From assembly GCF_020080835.1 (NCBI RefSeq), contig NC_058160.1:11244047-11308046 (forward strand): 64,000 nucleotides of DNA. The letters are read 5' to 3'. Shown here in pieces: positions 47,132 through 61,768 of the stretch. The notes below the pieces were generated by a model that saw only the letters and a program-made list of their open reading frames with translations, was not told where the DNA came from and made no database searches. Position 1 is the first letter of the stretch; each line of letters opens with the position of its first letter. This stretch comes from Cotesia glomerata. Lineage: Eukaryota; Arthropoda; Insecta; Hymenoptera; Braconidae. The position numbers and the translations under genes are program-made.

Positions 47132-49004
47132 TGGGCATTGGTTAAATGGGTCGGTGAAGATGATGACAAGACAATGACCGTAGGCATCAACGTACGCCAC
47201 ATCAAAGATTTTGACTTGGATAAATTCCACCAAGAAAATCATGACCCACTGACGGTCTACGTTGTAGAATGGCATGACACTAAAAAATGCCATTAGGTGG
47301 ATGGAAATGCTATCATGCTATGGTCATTGATATCTCTAGTAAGAATGTTCCTTATGATATTAGGTATTAGTTTTTGTGGAATGAATTTTTTAATATTTCC
47401 TTTAATTGTTACAGAATCTATAGAGACATTAGAAAAAAAATTGAATGCGCTTGAGGGTGTTAAATCTCCTGGTCCGTCAGTAAAACCAGTTGAAGTTATA
47501 AATGATAGCTCCAGCGATAATGATATTAAGGAAATTGAAAAAGAAAAGGACGGAGAAGTGGACAGTACAAAAAAGAAGTTGCGTTTTTCTATAACTGGTG
47601 ATGAAAAAGATTCAAACGATGTGGTAGTGCTCTCTATAACAGAGGATCTCAATAACCCTGTAATTACACTCAATTTATACGATAAAATATTGTATAAATT
47701 ACATATGTATACCCAGAATGTTACTAATTAAGATTCATTTGTCGCTTAAGTTAATTCTGCTATTTATTTAACTACACAGACACTGATATCTAAGGCTGAG
47801 CATGGACATTCAAGTAAAGATAATTTGATGAGCGGTAAGTATCTAAATTTATAAATTTTTACTTTATAATACTAATAATATTTTGATTTTTTTCAGAAGA
47901 ATCTCAAAGAAATAAACGCCCAGTCATTTCACCATATACCTGTGATACAGACCAGAAGAAACAGAAACTAAAACAAAGCAAATCACCAAAACTGGTACGT
48001 TTGTATATAAAATTATATTTTTTTACAATAAAATTATGTTAAAAATAATTAATCTTAGAATAAATGAATTTTTGTATTAATATAGAAAGAACTTGGTCAT
48101 CAAGGATCGGGAGTATGGATCAGTAGAGAGCAGTGGAATGATGCTAAAAGTAAGCCTTCTTTTGCAGCTATGACTGCGTCGTTACTGGCATCAGTTTTCC
48201 CTAAAGAAATACTTTTGAAAAGTAATTACAAAGGAGGCGCCTCTAAAAATACTGAAAAAAAAGAGGTGAAGTATGATGCACTTGACGATAATCTTCTGAG
48301 ACTGATTAAAGGTACCGTATAATTTTTTGATAAAAATATTTATTTATTTTTCAATATAAACGTTGTTACCTGATTAATTGAAAAACCTTGGATCAGCTGT
48401 TTTGATTTTATTATTTGGAAATTTATAATTGAAAATTATATTTTTAATTAAATCAGTTTCAACTGCACATTCGATATAAACCAAATTTTGATAGAATAGC
48501 TAAATTAATAACTTAATATTTTATGTTTAATTGATAAGGTAAAATAAAAGAGACTATAATTGAAATTAAAAGTAAATAAAGTCTTCACTAATGTAATTCC
48601 TAATTTGAATGAATTTGATGAGTATAAAGTTTCTTTGAGTAAACAATTTTTAATTTTTAAAACAATGATTGAAAAAATTTATTTAATATTTATTAAATAT
48701 TAATGCCACTAAAATATTTGAAGTTTATATTTCTTCCCTAATTATTATAAAAGTATTATATGAAAATATTAATTATTTTAAATAGATTTGTTTACATAAT
48801 TAATCAATAATTTACCATAAAAAAATTATACTTGATGAGAAAAATTAAATTCTATTTTTAAACCTAAAAATTTATAATCATAATAATAATAATAATAATA
48901 ATGATAATATATATATACATACATACACTGCAGAAGCAGTCCAAGAAAGGTATAATGATTTAAAAAATGGCCCCTTTGGAACAGCCGTCAATAACACATG
49001 CTGA
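47132..49004 (+). CDS. BEN-domain protein gene, multi-exon, possibly a pseudogene
   Basis: BEN domains bind DNA or chromatin proteins. Exons inferred from GT..AG: 47132-47338 (ALVKWVGEDDDKTMTVG.., VYVVEWHDTKKCH), 47415-about 47700 (acidic linker NDSSSDNDIKEIEKEKD), 47778-47836, 47898-47994, 48086-48311 and 48934-49004. The BEN part is WNDAKSKPSFAAMTASLLAS then VFPKEILL, YDALDDNLLRLIKG and, in the last exon, VQERYNDLKNGPF. The first exon has an in-frame TAG at 47294-47296. The first exon and promoter are not identified; the gap is 600 bp upstream. Insect genomes carry many such genes, some of them repeated. Confidence 0.6.
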
Positions 49005-49539
49005 AAAGCAAGAAGTAAACTGAAAGAGCAACAGCAAGTACGTATTTTATAAAAAAAAAAAAGTAATTGATACATCACAATAATAATTATAAAATTTATG
49101 ATTAAAATAATAAATTAATGATTAATAGTAAGTATAATTAAACAGGTTAATAATAACAATAATTATATTTTTTGTTCTAGAAAGCTGAAAAACTGTTACA
49201 AGAAAGTGATAAACCACAAGTATAATGGAAAGGACCATGATTTTATTTATGAAAAAAAAAAAAAAGTTCATAAGATTTACAGATATTCATAAGATTACTT
49301 ACTATTATAATATCTCTTGTAGTTAACTTATATAAGTAATATTATCTTAATTATAATTATTCTTTTTAAATTAATAACAACTCAAACAAACAACTTGTTT
49401 CAACAAAGTATAAATAAAAAATATTTCCTTCAGTTAACTTAACGACATATTCATCTTTACTTTGAACAAAATATAATCAGACAAAAATGACCAAAATTAT
49501 TGTCCAATATTAACACTGCAATTGTATTAAAATGTATAT

Positions 49540-49892
49540 CCAAGTATATATCTCAGTCGGTGCTTACTGGATATATCCAAGCAATAAGGCCATGGGTAAT
49601 TGAAGTATACATCCAGGATATATTTTAAGATATATTCTGCATAGATCTTGGGATATATTCTATATATATCCTACATATATCTTGCATACAACTCGGGATA
49701 TATACTACATATATCTTGGTATATATCTCAGCCTGAGTTCACTGGATATATCTGCGCAATAAGGCCATGAGCGATTGAAGTATATATCCAGGATATATTT
49801 TAAGATATATTCTGCATATATCTTGAGATATATTTTAGCCTGTACTCACTGGATATATCCGAGCAATTAGGCCAGGGACGATTGATATATAT
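49540..49892. repeat. AT-rich satellite, left part
   Basis: Units with GGCCATGAGCGATTGAAGTA, then TATATCCAGGATATAT and TCACTGGATATATC, repeat at irregular spacing (110-175 bp). It continues at 55499-55850; the long-TIR element is inserted within one unit. Confidence 0.8.
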
Positions 49893-50636
49893 AATAGGGT
49901 GATTCAAAAAAATCGAATATTTTTTTTTTAACTTTCGAAATTGAAAAGTTGGTCTCAGGCACCTCTAGAAAATTCTCACCAAATTTGAGCTCTTAATATT
50001 GATAGGAAGATTATCCTCATCACAGTTTTACATTTTTCGTTAATCTTTTATAAAAAAAATCATATCTCATTATCAATCAATTTTTTAATCACATCTTTAT
50101 ACATATTTTTGTAGGAAATTGAATGATCTACAAAAAAGATCTGATATGTATAAGCGATTACATTGACCATTTCAAAGATATCCGAGATCAAAGTTCAAAG
50201 AATTTATCAAAAAAAAATTTTTTTTTATTAATTTCCTACCACATTGGAAAATAATAATTGTCAAATAAATATGCAATATTTTTGTAGAAAAATTTAACGC
50301 TCTACAAAAAAGGTTTGATATGTTTAATTGATTACTCCAACCGTTTAAGAGATATTCGTATCCGAACCCCAATGCTTTCTGATTTCAATAATTTTTTAAT
50401 AACTTTTTCAAATTTATCTATTAAATTCATGACTTTTTGAAATTTTTACGAGAATTTTAGCTTATATTAATTGAATTAAAGTTTTTTAATCTTTTTTTAA
50501 CCTTTTTCATGGATGTAAAGAAGCTTTACTTTTAGAAAAAGAGAATTATACGTCTGTTTTTATTACTTAGAGATAAATTAAAATCTATTTTTGAGGAATA
50601 AAGGTTCTTATTTTAGAAATATCATTATACATATAA

Positions 50637-51657
<1,021 letters not shown>

Positions 51658-51758
51658 AAAGGAAAAATTTTAATTTATTATATGTAAGCGATTTATTTCA
51701 ACTTAAAATCAAGGAAAATATAAATTACATTACGAAAATACATTTTTTTAGGCTTTAT

Positions 51759-54504
51759 TTACATAAATTGACTTTTATTGTAATTAGGATATTTTTCTCG
51801 ATGTTCTTTGACAACTTGCAACAAATATTGAAATTGCTCTTCATTCTTAGTCAAACATTGGTTGTATTCGGTTATTAATGCCACTCCTCGCTCTGCAACG
51901 TCATTTACAACTTTTAATTGTTTAAAATAATTTTGATTTTCTCGATAACTGTCATCAGAAGACCACAATTCAATGTCAAGATCTAGAAAATCGTATGGTA
52001 ATTCAAATATTTTAAACAGATTCAAAGATTTTTGAGAAACAAAGTCACTCAAGTCTTTCTGCATTATCAAGTTTAGGTTGTTTTGATCAATTATAAATTT
52101 TTTAGCTTTAGGATTCATAGCTTCACGAGTTTTTACAGCTTTGACAATTTTTTTTTTCATTTCAAGTGGAACGGTTTCATCGAACAATGATAAAATGGCA
52201 AGTTCATCATTTAAATACCACAAATGAAGAGTCATTTTGTGGCAAGTCGCGGAAGATATTGAAGCATTTATTTCTTTATACTCAATAAGTTTTTTTAAGA
52301 ATTCTAAATCATGGTTAGCAGCTGTAGTCGCAGAAGTCGTTGAAAACCAAGCATTTAAATAAACCATGACTATAAAAATACAAATTTTCCGCAGACTATT
52401 CAATTCTTTGGAAGTCAGTACAAATTCATTTCTAAAAATGAATATTTTTAAGCAATAAATGGCCTTCGCCATCCATCTCGCATGATGTACTGCACCAGGG
52501 TATTTAAAATAAACTTGATCTTGAGGCATTTCTCCGAGAAAAACAAGTGACAGTTCCAGGAAATCTTTGTAATCATCTCGTGCTTGTTTTAACTAGCAAA
52601 AAAAAATCAGTCAAATTTACATAACGAATTGATAATTTTATCTTATATTTATAAATTTTACTTAACCATACTTGCAAACATTTTTTAATGAAACTAGATA
52701 TTTCATTTTTTTTATTTGAAAGAGTATCAGCGACAATAGTATCTTCAATACCAGCTTTATATTTGGTCTTATCTATTTTGTCCCATTCTTTTTTAAATCG
52801 TCCGAATATTGGTACGTTTGGTCCTGACGATACCGGCCAATATACTTCAAACGCACTTCGTAAAATGATTTCATAGATATGATGGCGACATGGTAAGTAA
52901 ATTAATTCTCTTCCCAGAGCTTTTTCAATTTCAACACATGTTCCACGGTGAATACCTGTATAGTAAAAGTAAAAAGTTATCTTTAAAATTGGTAAACTGT
53001 AGTAGTTTAAAATTAAAGAAGAAATTAATGAAAAAGTCAAAATACTTTCTTGCTGAATCCAAAAGTATTAGTCCACAGAAACTAGTTTATTTTGCTTGAA
53101 TTCATTGTTGCCAAAAACAAACCAAAGTTTCAGTTGCTTTATAATTCTTAAATAACCGGTTGGGTATTTTTCGAAATAAAATTTTTATAAGCTGTTTTCA
53201 GCTATTTTAGCCGGACATAATAAAATTGACTAGTTTTTGTGGGCTAATAGCTTTATTAAGAAAAATTGAACTGAGAAAATAACAATACAATTTTGCTAAT
53301 AATAAAACATCATTGATTTGTTACCTGTATTAACATTAGTTGTGTCAAAACACATCGCTTTAATATAGCGAGTAAGACTCCATTCATTCAAAGTCCTTAA
53401 AATAGCCGATGTTTGATTCTCTGCAGTTCCAGAGTCCATTTTTGGCACTCCAAGTAATTGTTCAATACCAAATGCTGTAAGGAGGATTGGAAGCCGATCG
53501 ACGGATTTAGATCCAGTAATGTCCTGTAGTATTTTTCCATCCCAGTGCACGACGTATTTGTCGTGTGTTTTAAAATCATTTTTTAATCCTTGAGCTAAGT
53601 CTTTGCGGAACATCATACGAGTTCGTTGAATTGTACTATAACTCAGAGTTGTATCTTCTATATTGATACCAACGCTTGTCAGAATGGGAGCTATAATAAA
53701 CATGGCATTTCTACTGCTGACATTAGCTCTGTCAAGTGCGGAAATCAGCTCTGGAGTTAAAATATTAATTTTTGGTCGCTTCATTTGTATTGAAGGATCA
53801 TACTCCAAATCCGAACCGAAATTCGTAGCTTCACTTAATGATTTTGTTGTTAATAATTCTGATTTTTCACTAGCAATTATCGTCTGGCTTGATGTTGAAG
53901 GTTGACTTGGACCTATAAAAAAATATTTTTATTTTTTTCTTAAGCGAATAAAAAATTAAAAGTTTGGAAAATTCAAAATTACTCATAAAAATTTTAACAT
54001 TGTAAAGTTTTTTCTAATACTTCGCATCATGAACAGTGTAATATATAAAACATATTTCATTAATACAAAGAAAAACTAAAAAACAACTAACTGAGTAAAT
54101 TAAAAATAATTAAGATTTATAATACAGAATTATTTACTTGTATATTATTATTCGTAGTATTATAATAATTTTGTGATCGATACTTACTGCTTTCTTCTAC
54201 ATCCATCTGATCTCCACTTGTATTCGATGGATGTACATTGTTATGAATGAATTCTCTTTTTTGATTTAAGTATAATTTTTTAATACGATCATCGAGCATT
54301 TTTAAAGATTTTTGATTAACAATGTCAAATAAAATTTTGATTTCATTCTGAAATAATGATTGCTTTTTTTTTTGTGCTGGTGATTTTTTCCGTTTCAGGT
54401 TTTTTGTTACACACAAATACACACATAACCTCTTTCAGCGTTGGTAACTTGAGTTCAAGAATTTTTGGCATAGGTATACCAATTAAAGGTATTTCCTTAC
54501 TCAT
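51759..54504 (-). pseudogene. DDE-type transposase, divergent, at least four exons
   Basis: Start at 54504 (MSKEIPLIGIPMPKILELKL). The N-terminal exon holds KLPTLKEVMCVF and, after a frameshift near 54415, ILFDIVNQKS..LNQKREF. Exon about 53324-53912: KYVVHWDGKILQDITG, VDRLPILLTAFGIEQLLGVP and KAMCFDTTNVNTG. Exon about 52675-52957: LGRELIYLPCRHHIYEIILR. Last exon 51759-52592: PGAVHHARWMAKAIYCLKIF, VVNDVAERGVALITEYNQCL, VVKEHREKYPNY. The candidate catalytic Asps are in HWDG and CFDT, and the Glu in AERG. CRHH resembles the CxxH of hAT. The same domain architecture is common as uncharacterised proteins in animals; I infer transposase from its place between TIRs. Confidence 0.75.
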
Positions 54505-55498
54505 TGTAGATGTGTAAAAAATAAATAACAATGAAATTAAATAATATATAACAGTTAGCTATTATTTGATTATCACTACTAGAAGACTTTATTCAGGAAC
54601 TCTAAAAATTATGTACGCAATGTAGAAATGTACATAACAGCATAGAGAAACAATCGTAGATGGCGCTAGTACGATAAGTTGATCAACAGAACTACCAATG
54701 TTTAAAATAAAATGCTCAGATTAACCGAAAAAATATATTTAATTAATAATTTTATGGGGAAGAAATTTAAAATAAAATTTTTAATAAACCAGTTAAAAAT
54801 AGCAAGTCGTGATTTTAAAGGCAAATTAAATAAAAAAAAATCTATAATAAAAGTTGATTGGAAAATATTATATACTTATAAACAAATTAAATACAAAGAA
54901 AATACTTTAATTTTATTAACATAAGCTAAAATTCTCGTAAAAATTTCAAAAAGTCATGAATTTAATAGATAAATTTGAAAAAGTTATTAAAAAATTATTG
55001 AAATCAGAAAGCATTGGGGTTCGGATACGAATATCTTTTAAACGGTTGGAGTAATCAATTAAACATATCAAACCTTTTTTGTAGAGCGTTAAATTTCCTA
55101 CAAAAATATTGCATATTTATTTGACAATTATTATTTTCCAATGTGGTAGGAAATTAATAAAAAAAAATTTTTTTTTGATAAATTCTTTGAACTTTGATCT
55201 CGGATATCTTTGAAATGGTCAATGTAATCGCTTATACATATCAGATCTTTTTTGTAGATCATTCAATTTCCTACAAAAATATGTATAAAGATGTGATTAA
55301 AAAATTGATTGATAATGAGATATGATTTTTTTTATAAAAGATTAACGAAAAATGTAAAACTGTGATGAGGATAATCTTCCTATCAATATTAAGAGCTCAA
55401 ATTTGGTGAGAATTTTCTAGAGGTGCCTGAGACCAACTTTTCAATTTCGAAAGTTAAAAAAAAAATATTCGATTTTTTTGAATCACCCTAATATATAA

Positions 55499-55850
55499 CC
55501 AGGATATATACTATATATATACCACATATATCTTGCATATATATCTCGGGATATATTCCGTATATATTCTGCATGTATCTGGATATATCTTAGCTTGTGC
55601 TCTTCGGATATATCTGCGCAATAAGACCAGGGGCGATTGAAATGTATATCCAGGATATATCTTAGGATATATCTTAAAAATATATCTCAGTATATATACT
55701 TGACAGTCTGTGGTGGTATATATACTAGGATATATGACATTCCATCATATATCTTTTCGGCAAAATTGGGTATATCCTAGCATATATCCGGGCATATATC
55801 CTGAGATATATCTTTCAGAGATATATCCTAGGATATATATTTTTTCCGTG
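55499..55850. repeat. AT-rich satellite, right part
   Basis: Same units as 49540-49892; ends with TATATATTTTTTCCGTG, the terminus type seen at 16886. Confidence 0.75.
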
Positions 55851-57624
55851 GGGGAAATATTATGTCTAAATAATCTCTCGGTGGTGCGGCGTCAGCCAGG
55901 CACTCAAGTCGGCTGAAGGTCATCGCCATTTCGCGTTCGGTCACAATCATTAGATTAAGAATTGAGTCACTAGAATTTACTTAAAATATTATTTGGAATT
56001 CATTTATTCAGAATTTATTTATCAGAAATACTTAGAATGTTATCAGAAAATGATTAAGAATTTATTTAACATAATATTCAGAATAAATTTAAGAATAATC
56101 GAGACAAGTCCAGAAGCAAAATCAGAATAAAATTAAGAATGATTTTAAGAACAAGTTAGAAATAAAACTACTAAATATTTAATTAATGAAACCTGGAATT
56201 ATTTTGGTTCATTAATTTACTACGTAGGCAGAGTTTGGATTGACTTTACTAGGAATAATTTCGGTTGGTCAATTAATGACTTCGGTGCCAGGTAAAACAA
56301 ATTGTCTTTGGTAATTGAATTTAAATGAATTTATCTAATTAATTGCATAAAGTAAAATCAGTAAAACGTTTTAGAGAAGTTTTAGTAAAATCATTTGAAG
56401 TTAAATTAATTTAAATCAGTAAAATAAATTATAATAAAAATTTAATTGCTCAAAATAAAATTTGTTTATAATAAAATTAGAATCAGTCAAAATCACTAAA
56501 ATTGTTAATGTAAATTATTTAATTGAAAGTAGAAAATAAAACTGGTAAAAATTCGTCAGAGAAAAAATTACACCAAAAACTTGTGACAGAGACGCAAGAC
56601 CGAGCAAGAGCGTCAGCCATCTTGTCCCGCGCGAAGCGCTGAGTAGAGGACACTCAAGGTCGAGACTAAAATCTTACTGTGTTGCTAGGCAGAATATAAT
56701 CCTCAAATAAAATAAAATAAATGCTTAGTTTTTCAACCAAACACAATAGAAAGTAAAATTAATTTAGGTAAAATAAAACTCGGTTATTCAAGGACAAGTA
56801 AAATAGTTTAGTCAAAATAAAACAAACAAAATCAATTGATGAATTTTTAGTTAATAAAAATTGAGTTCTTAATTAAATAAATAATTCTTAAATTCTGGGA
56901 AAATAATTCGGACTAAAATTATAAACGACCTAATAAAATATTTAATAAATTCTGGTAAAATAAATTAAGTAAATTTAATGTTAAAACTTGGAAAAATTAA
57001 TTGGTAAAATCTCGGAAGTAACCAAACGTTGTTGGCAGATTATTAAGACCTCTGTCAATAGATTTTAATCTATTAATTCAAGATACGAAGACCTCTTGTA
57101 ATTAAATATTTATTGTTATATTATTAAGACCACGGCAATAAATTAGTTAATGATTTTAATTTGAAATTTGGAATTAGGATTTATAATTAAGTTGGGATGG
57201 ATGGAATAGTAATTTTGGGAAATAAATATATAAATTTTAATCTGTAAAATCCGGGGAAATATTTAGTGGGTTAGTATTAAGTATTGTAGTGTTGCCTAGT
57301 GAAAAATGTTGAAAGAGCGGAAAAGCGGGGATCAGGTTTAGGTTTGGATATCTCAATTAAAACGCGTAAATAATTATCAAAATTAAAACTATAAATTTAT
57401 TTACACTAAATACAAGTTATATTTAATATGTTAAATAGCGGATTGTTTAAATAAAAGCGGATTTATAATACACAGCGTGGTTAGCACAAGCGATACCGGT
57501 TGACACGTGGGTGAACACTCTGCCGGCACTGTAAAAGCGGTGAAATAAATGCACAAATAACACAATTTATCTGTAATAAATTAGAGCGAATTATCAGCGG
57601 TTAATTTAAGCAATTTAAATTATA
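55851..57624. other. AT-rich LTR-like DNA, no gene
   Basis: Low-complexity AATTAAAATAAA words like those of the solo LTRs at 3419 and 13723. No frame or RNA recognised. Confidence 0.4.
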
Positions 57625-58050
57625 ATAAATAATAGTTTAAAAAAACTAAAAACACGCTTTTTATAGAAAACCAAACTAAAAAATAGAAAATAAATTTTAA
57701 TGAATTTAAATTAAGAATAGTGTTAAAAATTTCAATAAATATAAATTAATAATAGTGTAAATAAAAAAATGTATTTTATTTTAAAAAAAGCGTGGGGTGC
57801 TTTTTAAGATATCAAAATGATAATCACTCTACTCATATCTGTCAATAAAATATTTATAACTATTGACACCATGCACCCCACGCTTTTTTTAAAATAAAAT
57901 ACATTTTTTTTATTTACACTATTATTAATTTATATTTATTGAAATTTTTAACACTATTCTTAATTTAAATTTATTAAAATTTATTTTCTATTTTTTAGTT
58001 TGGTTTTCTATAAAAAGCGTGTTTTTAGTTTTTTTAAACTATTATTTATT
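57625..58050. repeat. Long inverted repeat (about 177-bp arms, 72-bp loop)
   Basis: 57625-57800 and 57873-58050 are near-perfect inverted copies; the inner edge is GCGTGGGGTGC / GCACCCCACGC. A further partial copy of the right arm follows at 58051-58125. Confidence 0.85.
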
Positions 58051-58156
58051 TTTTACTTTTTAGTTTGGTTTATTTATAAAAGCGTGATTTTTTAGTTTTT
58101 TTAAACTATTATTTGTTGATTATCAAAAATATTCAGGCGCGCAAATTACCCACGGA

Positions 58157-59252
58157 GAGTTACATACTGACAAACTGACATACAAGTGAAGCTAATATAA
58201 AGCGTGTAAAAAACCTACGGAGGAAAACACCTGGTTTCGAAATATAACTTCGGGATGGTCATCAGAGGATTCCGGGTTGATGTACGGGTTTATCTGTGCC
58301 ATTCCCGATGAAAACCTACGGAGGAAAACACCTGGTTTCGAAATATAACTTCGGGATGGTCATCAGAGGATTCCGGGTTGATGTACGGGTTTATCTGTGC
58401 CATTCCCGATGAAAACCTACGGAGGAAAACACCTGGTTTCGAGATATAACTTCGGGATGGTCATCAGAGGATTCCGGGTTGATGTACGGGTTTATCTGTG
58501 CCATTCCCGATGAAAACCTACGGAGGAAAACACCTGGTTTCGAGATATAACTTCGGGATGGTCATCAGAGGATTCCGGGTTGATGTACGGATTTATCTGT
58601 GCCATTCCCGATGAAAACCTACGGAGGAAAACACCTGGTTTCGAGATATAACTTCGGGATGGTCATCAGAGGATTCCGGGTTGATGTACGGGTTTATCTG
58701 TGCCATTCCCGATGAAAACCTACGGAGGAAAACACCTGGTTTCGAGATATAACTTCGGGATGGTCATCAGAGGATTCCGGGCTGATGTACGGATTTATCT
58801 GTGCCATTCCCGATGAAAACCTACGGAGGAAAACACCTGGTTTCGAGATATAACTTCGGGATGGTCATCAGAGGATTCCGGGTTGATGTACAGGTTTATC
58901 TGTGCCATTCCCGATGAAAACCTACGGAGGAAAACACCTGGTTTCGAAATATAACTTCGGGATGGTCATCAGAGGATTCCGGGTTGATGTACGGGTTTAT
59001 CTGTGCCATTCCCGATGAAAACCTACGGAGGAAAACACCTGGTTTCGAGATATAACTTCGGGATGGTCATCAGAGGATGACTAGGAAGGTCATCACCTGG
59101 GTTCTAGGTTGATAATAATCAAAATTTAAATAATATCATTATGGTAGTCTCTTTATGCGAAGGAGAGTTACATACTGACAAACTGACAAACTGACAAACT
59201 GACAAACTGACAAACTGACATACAAGTGAAGCTAATAAAAAGCGTGTAAAAA
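58157..59252. repeat. Duplicated flanks around the 101-bp satellite
   Basis: GGAGAGTTACATACTGACAA .. CATACAAGTGAAGCTAATA .. AAGCGTGTAAAAA occurs at both 58157-58213 and 59162-59252. In the second, AAACTGAC is expanded to about six copies. Confidence 0.8.
58210..59078 (+). repeat. 101-bp satellite, about 8.6 copies
   Basis: AAAACCTACGGAGGAAAACA begins at 58210 and every 101 bp to 59018. Copies differ at only a few positions (GAAATA/GAGATA, ACGGGT/ACGGAT). No frame conserved. Confidence 0.97.
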
Positions 59253-59489
59253 TAGCGAAATGCGGTTAATTAACAATAAGCGAAAGTAAAGCGGAATTAA
59301 TGGCGACTTGTTGCAACGAAAGCGTGGAAGCGAAAGATAATAACAATAGTCCGTCTTCTTCCTCGTTGAGTTGGGGAAGAAGGCTATTGCGCATGTCTAG
59401 CGGGAGCGATCAGCCAATAAAGCGGTCGATTCATGGCGTGATCGAGAGGTTGATTTTCTATTGGCGGTTCGATTTTTGCGGGAACTAGC

Positions 59490-60135
59490 GGTGGACAGGT
59501 GCGTCTCTTGAATTTGGGAGTCCCCCAGGAGCGAGTTAATCGCTACTGGGCCTTGTTCACCGAACACCTAGGGATTCATGGCATCCTCCTCTGTTTCCTG
59601 AGCACACTTAGTCCTTTGCATAGACGCCCAGGTGAGGGTGCAATAGGCGTAAGATGGAAAATTAAATATTGTGGGTGTGTGTGGAAAATATTATTGTAGT
59701 GTAGCCTAGGGATTCATAGTATCCTCCTCTGCTTCCTGGGCGCACTTAGAAGCCGTTGTATAGACGCCGGATTTGGGGTACAACGGCAGTAAGCTAGAAA
59801 CCGCGGTATAGACGCTCCATATGCGGGTACTGTCGGGAATAGAAACTATGATAGAAATCACGATATAGACGCTCCATAAGAGGGTATCGTCGGGATTAAG
59901 TTTATTTGATATTTTGTAAGGGGGTTTTATTGTATATTAAGGGTTGGTTAAATAAAATGAATTGTAAAAATGAATTTCTTTTAATAATTTCTGTATCCTT
60001 CCTAATGATCTCTTACGACCCTGAGTCTTCACTCCATGTTCTGGTCCAGTTTCTGGATACTGTGCGAAAAATCCAAGGGCACCCTAAATAAATTTAGGGG
60101 CGACCAAGAGAGCGGTAGACCACCCGTTTCACGTT
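59490..60135. repeat. Diverged relative of the solo LTR's end
   Basis: Shares in order CATGGYATCCTCCTCTG, TAGACGCTCCATATG, TACTGTCGGGA, CTGGTCCAGTTTCTGG and GGGGCGACCAAG with arm 1 (11611-12231). The open frame at 59300-59488 has no support. Confidence 0.65.
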
Positions 60136-60139
60136 ATAA

Positions 60140-60225
60140 GTACAATTTTGAGTGCTTAGTTACGAAAGTAGTGGGAAGTTGCAGGGATGGCCTTCGGGGT
60201 TAACCGTTTTCCTAATTTTTAACTT
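60140..60225 (+). repeat. TG-core repeat, right-end piece
   Basis: AGTACAATTTTGAG to CGTTTTCCTAATTTTT, directly followed by the start of the next copy: head-to-tail tandem. Confidence 0.75.
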
Positions 60226-61563
<1,338 letters not shown>

Positions 61564-61737
61564 TTTAACTTCCCGCTAAGAAAATTGAAAATTTTCAAAA
61601 ATCGGGAAGTTATTGGTTTTACCCCGTTTTTCGAAAATCAAGTTTTCATCGAATCTCGACGTTTCGAGGTCCTAGGAAGCTTTCCTGACTATTTTCACGA
61701 TTATGTCCATACATCTGTATGTATGTGTGTATGTGTG

Positions 61738-61751
<14 letters not shown>
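61564..61751 (+). repeat. TG-core repeat, left part
   Basis: AACTTCCCGCTAAGAAAATT to a short (TG)n, where R1 copy 3 begins. Confidence 0.85.

Positions 61752-61768
<17 letters not shown>

Noticed and set aside
58210..59078. Regular 101-bp repeats as a CRISPR array
   Set aside because: Units are contiguous and nearly identical throughout with no variable spacers, in a eukaryotic setting; it is a satellite.
59300..59488. Small Ser-rich protein
   Set aside because: Located in LTR-like noncoding DNA with no homologous frame in the related LTR copies.
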